Positions 59,505-64,000 of a DNA stretch of 64,000 nucleotides are shown here, one piece after another. How positions within the stretch are numbered: the stretch's first letter is position 1; the number at the start of each line of letters is the position of its first letter. The notes below the pieces were generated by a model that saw only the letters and a list, made by a program, of their open reading frames with translations, was not told the origin of the DNA and searched no databases. The stretch is from Dimorphilus gyrociliatus (Eukaryota; Annelida; Polychaeta; Dinophilidae): contig CAJFCJ010000015.1 of assembly GCA_904063045.1 (NCBI GenBank), positions 930,001-994,000 on the forward strand. The letters are read 5' to 3'. A program made the position numbers and the translations under genes.

Positions 59505-59687
59505 TTCGTTCGATTTTAGTGAAATAAATATGCAAAGACTCCAACGACGTGTCAACCGGCGATCAGAGCTTCCGGTAGAGCATGCGCACTCGAAACGGGA
59601 AAAAAAGAGACTTCGAGAATCGCGAGATTGTCAATCCTGAGAGAAATTCTTTAGTACCGCATACTTAAAAATTACAAATAAATAGCG
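59505..59687. promoter_or_regulatory. Compact bidirectional promoter TMEM258/CCT2
   Basis: About 180 bp between the divergent start codons of two housekeeping genes. It contains the locally GC-richer stretch CGACGTGTCAACCGGCGATC and a TTCCGG ETS-like element at about 59570. Confidence 0.6.
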
Positions 59688-61545
59688 ATGGTTTGTATAT
59701 GTTATAGCCTCATTCTGTTTGCGGGTGATGTTTTAAGATTAAGCGCTCATTTTTTATCGTGTGAAAATAATAATTTATCGTTGAAAAAAGGTGCATGCCT
59801 CATTATGAGCGATAATGCATGTTTATTTTACAGGCATACTCGCTAAATCCTGTCCAAATTCTGAAAGCTGGAGCTGAGGAGGAGAGAGCTGAGATAGCTC
59901 GCATGGTAAGAATTTAATTTCATTAGATTCGTTAAGATTGACAATTTTTTATTTGTTATAGTCATCATTCGTCGGCGCCATAGCAATAGGCGATTTGGTA
60001 AAGAGCACGCTTGGACCCAAAGGAATGGTAATATTTCGAATGAAAATTTGAATATTTTTCATAAATTTCAATCAATTATTCTAGGATAAGATTTTACAAA
60101 CTGGTGATAAGCGTGAAACTATCCAAGTAACAAATGATGGAGCCACAATTTTAAGATCACTCGGAATTGACAATCCAGCTGCTAAAGTTCTTGTGGATAT
60201 ATCCAGAGTACAGGATGATGAAGTCGGAGATGGTACGACCTCTGTAGTTGTTCTTTGCTGTGAATTGTTAAAGGAAGCCGAACAATTGATTAGTCAAAAA
60301 ATGCATCCGCAAACCATCATTGCTGGTTGGCGCAAGGCTACTGAGGCTGCTCGTTCAGCATTAAAAAACTCAGCGCAAGATAATGGAAGTGATGCCGATA
60401 AATTTAAAAAGGATCTCGTCAATATTGCTAGGACAACTCTTAGCTCCAAGATTTTGCATCAGCACAAGGAACACTTCGCCAATTTATCGGTCGATGCCGT
60501 TTTAAGGTTGAAGGGAAATATAGATTTGAATGCTATACAAATTATTAAGAAACTCGGCTCAGGTTTGGGTGAATCTTATCTAGAAGAAGGCTTTTTATTG
60601 GATAAAAAGATCGGAGTTAATCAACCAAAACGTGTCGAAAAGTGTAAGATTTTGGTAGCCAATACACCTATGGATACTGATAAAATTAAAGTATTCGGAA
60701 GTAGAGTAAGAGTAGATGGTGTAGCTAAGGTTGCCGAATTAGAATTGGCTGAGAAAGAAAAAATGAAGGAAAAAGTTGAAAAAATCATAGCCCATGGATG
60801 CAATGTCTTCATTAATAGGCAATTAATTTATAATTACCCTGAACAATTATTTGCGGATAAAGGCGTCATGGCTATTGAACACGCTGACTTTGAGGGAGTA
60901 GAAAGATTGGCATTAGTTACTGGTGCTGAAATTACATCTACTTTCGATACACCAGACAAAGTAAAATTAGGTGAATGCGATCTTATTGAGGAAGTGATGA
61001 TTGGTGAAGATAAATTACTTAAATTCTCCGGAGTTAAATTGGGCGAAGCCTGTACTATTGTATTACGAGGAGCCACCGAACAAATTCTTGATGAAGCTGA
61101 CCGTTCTCTACACGATGCTTTGTGCGTATTGTCCCAGACAGTTAAAGAAACTCGTACTGTTTTCGGAGGCGGATGCAGCGAAATGCTGATGGCTAATGCC
61201 GTCAGCGAATTGGCTACGCGAACACCTGGAAAGGAGGCATTGGCTATGGCCGCTTTTGCAAAAGCTCTTCGTCAACTTCCCACCATTATCGCCGACAACG
61301 CAGGTTACGATTCAACAGAGTTGATTCCCCGTCTCCAAGCAGCACACACCGAAGGTCGAAAAACAGCTGGTTTAGACATGGAAGCCGGTGATCTGGGTGA
61401 CATGGTCAAACTTGGAATCACTGAAAGCTTTCAAGTAAAAAGGCAGGTTCTCCTCTCTGCAGCTGAGGCAGCTGAAATGGTACTTCGTGTTGACAACATT
61501 ATAAAAGCAGCTCCTAGACAAAGAATGCCAGACAGGTGTATGTAG
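59688..61545 (+). CDS. CCT2: CCT2, TCP-1 beta chaperonin subunit
   Basis: Beta subunit of the cytosolic CCT/TRiC chaperonin that folds actin and tubulin. Four exons: an ATG-only first coding exon (59688-59690), then 59834-59905, 59962-60027 and 60085-61545. Start [10 protein letters not shown]. Chaperonin motifs: [31 protein letters not shown] and [12 protein letters not shown] (ATP hydrolysis Asp). Beta-specific blocks: [43 protein letters not shown] and [12 protein letters not shown]. The C-terminus is close to the vertebrate length. Nothing unusual apart from the single-codon first exon. Confidence 0.97.
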
Positions 61546-61659
61546 AGTATTTTTGGTATTTTGCTTGTTACAGATAATTATAATACACGCTTGACCTGGA
61601 TTATTTAAATAATGTATTTGTTGATATTTTTTGTACTATGAGAATCAAAGGGTAAAGTC

Positions 61660-62467
61660 TCAAAAACTCTTTTTAACTTTTTGAGGAAGAATAGATTCTT
61701 GAGCGTTCCTTAAAAAGTTTAATAATCCCATACGTTTTCCACGCTTTCGAAATATAGAGCTTACAATATCATCACCTTGGTTGGTTTCATTAGGTTGAGA
61801 AACAGTTATCGGTAGAACATTGTCATTTGCAGACAAGGAGACCAGTAAAGCGAATGGTACAATCCATAAACAAACAGTAAAATAGGCTAACACATGACTA
61901 AACTCATACCAAACTTTGGAGAAATGGGTGAAAGCTAAATAATGATGTAGCAGCAATAGCACTGGAAAGATTAGAGGTAGTCATTTCTATATCTTGTGAT
62001 ACATGTTCTTGAATTTTTGAATACTTACACACACTAGCTACGAAGGGTACGGAAGTTAAGTCAAAAACAGGAAATGTTTTCAATAGCAATCCATAGCAAG
62101 CATTACAAGCAATACCACAAATTATTAGAGGCATAGGCAAATCTTCGGTCAAGAGAAAGAGAAGTTGAATGCCTGTTACAATCTGTAGAGTATAGAAAAA
62201 TCAAGCAAAAATTTTAAATTTTCTTATAAATTACTTACAATTAAAGTATATTTTATAATTTTTCCAGATATGACACAATACTCCTCAACTAATTCCGCCA
62301 GATAATACAAACCACAAGCTGAACAAAAAAAATTATATTGAGCGATAATAAATAGTTCGGTGTATTTAAGTCAGAATATACCAATCTAATATCATACCTA
62401 TTGACAATGTAAAAAAGCATATTTGGATGAACAGGGAAACCCAACTTAATAAATACAGTAACCACAT
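61660..62467 (-). CDS. TEX261: TEX261/SVP26 cargo receptor
   Basis: Orthologue of TEX261 (yeast Svp26), a multi-pass ER-to-Golgi cargo adaptor. Four exons from ATG 62467: MWLLYLLSWVSLFIQICFF (first membrane helix), then ACGLYYLAELVEEYCVI, then a hydrophobic exon with L-K-T-F-P-V-F-D-L-T-S, and a last exon with H-H-Y-L-A-F, LAYFTVCLWIVPFALLVSLS and ENVLP-type sequence (N-D-N-V-L-P). The tail reads RGKRMGLLNFLRNAQESILP. Hydrophobic segments and tail match the family. The gene ends 115 bp from the CCT2 stop and starts 147 bp from OGA. Confidence 0.92.
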
Positions 62468-62613
62468 AATAAAGAAATATTTTACTAAACTAATAAGTTC
62501 AACAACTCGGAGTAGAGAAAACTGGTTACAGAGTCAAGGAGAGAGTGTTTCGAAAGATTGCAGCAAGTTATTAACAAATTAATTCAAATTTCTACATAAG
62601 GAAAATTTTTGAA
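62468..62613. promoter_or_regulatory. Bidirectional promoter TEX261/OGA
   Basis: Only 146 bp lie between two divergent start codons, so promoter and 5' UTRs must be shared or very short. Confidence 0.55.
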
Positions 62614-64000
62614 ATGTCTTTTCTCTGTGGAGTATGTGAAGGTAATATATTGGATTAAGTTTATCAGCAGGAACATTATTTAATCTTATACAATCACCTA
62701 CAATATTCAATAATCTGTGTGGTATCATTGTGTAGGCGAAATAATAATTGTTTACAATATAATTTAAGCATCAACTTCCCTCTTCTTGCAGTATTGCAGA
62801 ATAAAAATTTATAGTTACTTGTCTTTAAATATATACAAATAAATAATACAGCATTCTAGCCATATTTTTATCGTTTCAAGACATATTTTTTGTTTTGAAA
62901 GATAATTTAGTCAATTTATTGATTGCAGTCTTCGATCTCAGTTTGCTGCTAACGAAGTTGTATTTGTATTAAATTTAAAGGCCTTTTGTGTTTCAATGCT
63001 AATTTATTGATGCTCTGTTTTTTTTTTTAGAGAATTTTTTTTATATAATTATTAAATACAAACCATTTTCACATTTATAGGGTTTTATGGAAAACCATGG
63101 AGATCGGATCAAAGAAAATCTTTATTTGAACGGTAATGTATTGGAAAGCTAATCAAGTTTTTAGACTGTATAATTATAATATTTGATGTTTTTTTAGCAT
63201 GAACAAAATCGGACTTAATACTTATTTATACGCTCCAAAAGAAGATTTAAAGCATAGAGCTAATTGGAGGGAGTTATATACAACAGAAGAAAGCGGTTAG
63301 TTATATGGATTCTTCATTCTATTTCAATTAATAATAAAAACAAATGGTTTTTCTCTAATAGACGATTTAGCATCTTTAATCCAATATGCTCAGAAGAATA
63401 ATGTTAAATTTATATACGCTCTCTCTCCTGGATTAGACATCAGCTATAGTAATAATGAAGAATTAAACAAACTAAAAGCCAAACTACATCAAGTATGCTA
63501 TAAGAAATTTACATATTCTACTTGTTAATAAATAATTTTACCTCAAATACAGGTTTCTAAATTAGGATGTACAGCATTCGCATTATTATTTGATGATATA
63601 GAAACAAAGATGTTCCCTGAAGATGAAAATGAATTTGGAACTTTCGCCAAAGCCCAATGTCACATTACAAATGCAGCATATAGCGATCTTAAGGAATGCG
63701 ATCTGTTCATGTTCTGTCCAACAGGTAATTTTTACTTTTTTTAATGTAATATCTTAGAATTTACATTGTTAATTGTTTTTACAGAATATTGCAGTACACG
63801 AGCTGATCCTGATGTGAAGAGCTCATTATATTTACAAACTATAGGTTCAAATTTAAACAACGATATTCTTATTTTATGGACCGGGCCTAAAGTTGTATCC
63901 AAGTATATTACTGTGGATAACATAATAGAGGTGAGATAAATGTAAACAAATATGTTAGCAAAATGTTTTTATCATTATCATTTAGCTACAAGAACAAATT
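62614..64000 (+). CDS. OGA: O-GlcNAcase (3' partial)
   Basis: N-terminal part of O-GlcNAcase (MGEA5, glycoside hydrolase family 84), which removes O-GlcNAc from nuclear and cytosolic proteins. Visible exons: 62614-62641 (MSFLCGVCE), 63081-63132 ([18 protein letters not shown]), then about 63199-63297, 63363-63492, 63553-63724, 63785-63930, and a last exon cut by the window edge. Diagnostic blocks: [34 protein letters not shown] (the catalytic Asp pair), LFMFCPTEYC and [10 protein letters not shown]. It lacks the long disordered N-terminal extension of the human protein. The first intron is about 440 bp, longer than the rest. Confidence 0.93.

Noticed and set aside
1-64000. tRNA, rRNA or transposon-derived ORFs.
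   Set aside because: None recognised by eye; a covariance-model and repeat-library search would be needed to exclude short or decayed copies.

Overview
The window is nuclear DNA from an animal: AT-rich, gene-dense, with many short introns (mostly 50-120 bp, GT...AG) and AT/GA microsatellites between genes. Several genes are confidently metazoan (ROS1/sevenless receptor tyrosine kinase, ZW10, ZFYVE21, TEX261, OGA, METTL9). Three universal stress protein (USP) genes are present; this family survives in cnidarians and lophotrochozoans but is missing from vertebrates and insects. Together with the compact gene structure and FMRFamide-receptor-like GPCRs, this suggests a small-genome lophotrochozoan such as a compact annelid. 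The species assignment is inference only. No phage, CRISPR, transposon or bacterial operon was seen.

Layout. 1-3.4 kb: three USP paralogues (one +, two -). 4.7-5.8 kb: ZFYVE21 (-). 6.1-9.4 kb: ZAD-type C2H2 zinc-finger gene (+). 10.7-15.0 kb: a kelch-repeat type I membrane protein followed 99 bp later by an intronless membrane protein with two Ig plus cysteine-rich modules, distantly ZPBP-like (both +). 16-16.7 kb: an unrecognised disordered protein (+). 25.1-17.3 kb: a tight minus-strand block of cyclin K, a kinesin-3 motor and ZW10; the kinesin and ZW10 share one open frame across a well-formed 60-bp intron. 25.9-28.1 kb: DNAJC7 (+). 28-34 kb: repeat-rich DNA with one membrane-protein exon (-). 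34.3-39.5 kb: two convergent class A GPCRs. 40-45.3 kb: METTL9 (+), PPAT (-) and PAICS (+), with PPAT and PAICS head to head. 45.8-47.3 kb: AP endonuclease APEX1 (+). 47.8-58.5 kb: ROS1 receptor tyrosine kinase (+, about 20 exons). 59.2-61.5 kb: TMEM258 (-) and CCT2 (+) divergent. 61.7-62.5 kb: TEX261 (-). 62.6 kb to the end: OGA (+), cut by the window edge.

Functional themes. PPAT and PAICS catalyse steps 1 and 6-7 of de novo purine synthesis and share an upstream region, as in vertebrates. The kinesin-3/ZW10 pair puts a plus-end vesicle motor and a dynein-recruiting/tethering subunit in one transcription unit. Most other neighbours are unrelated housekeeping genes packed head to head or tail to tail, often with under 200 bp between them. 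All intron positions were read by eye from splice signals and frame, and have no transcript support here.
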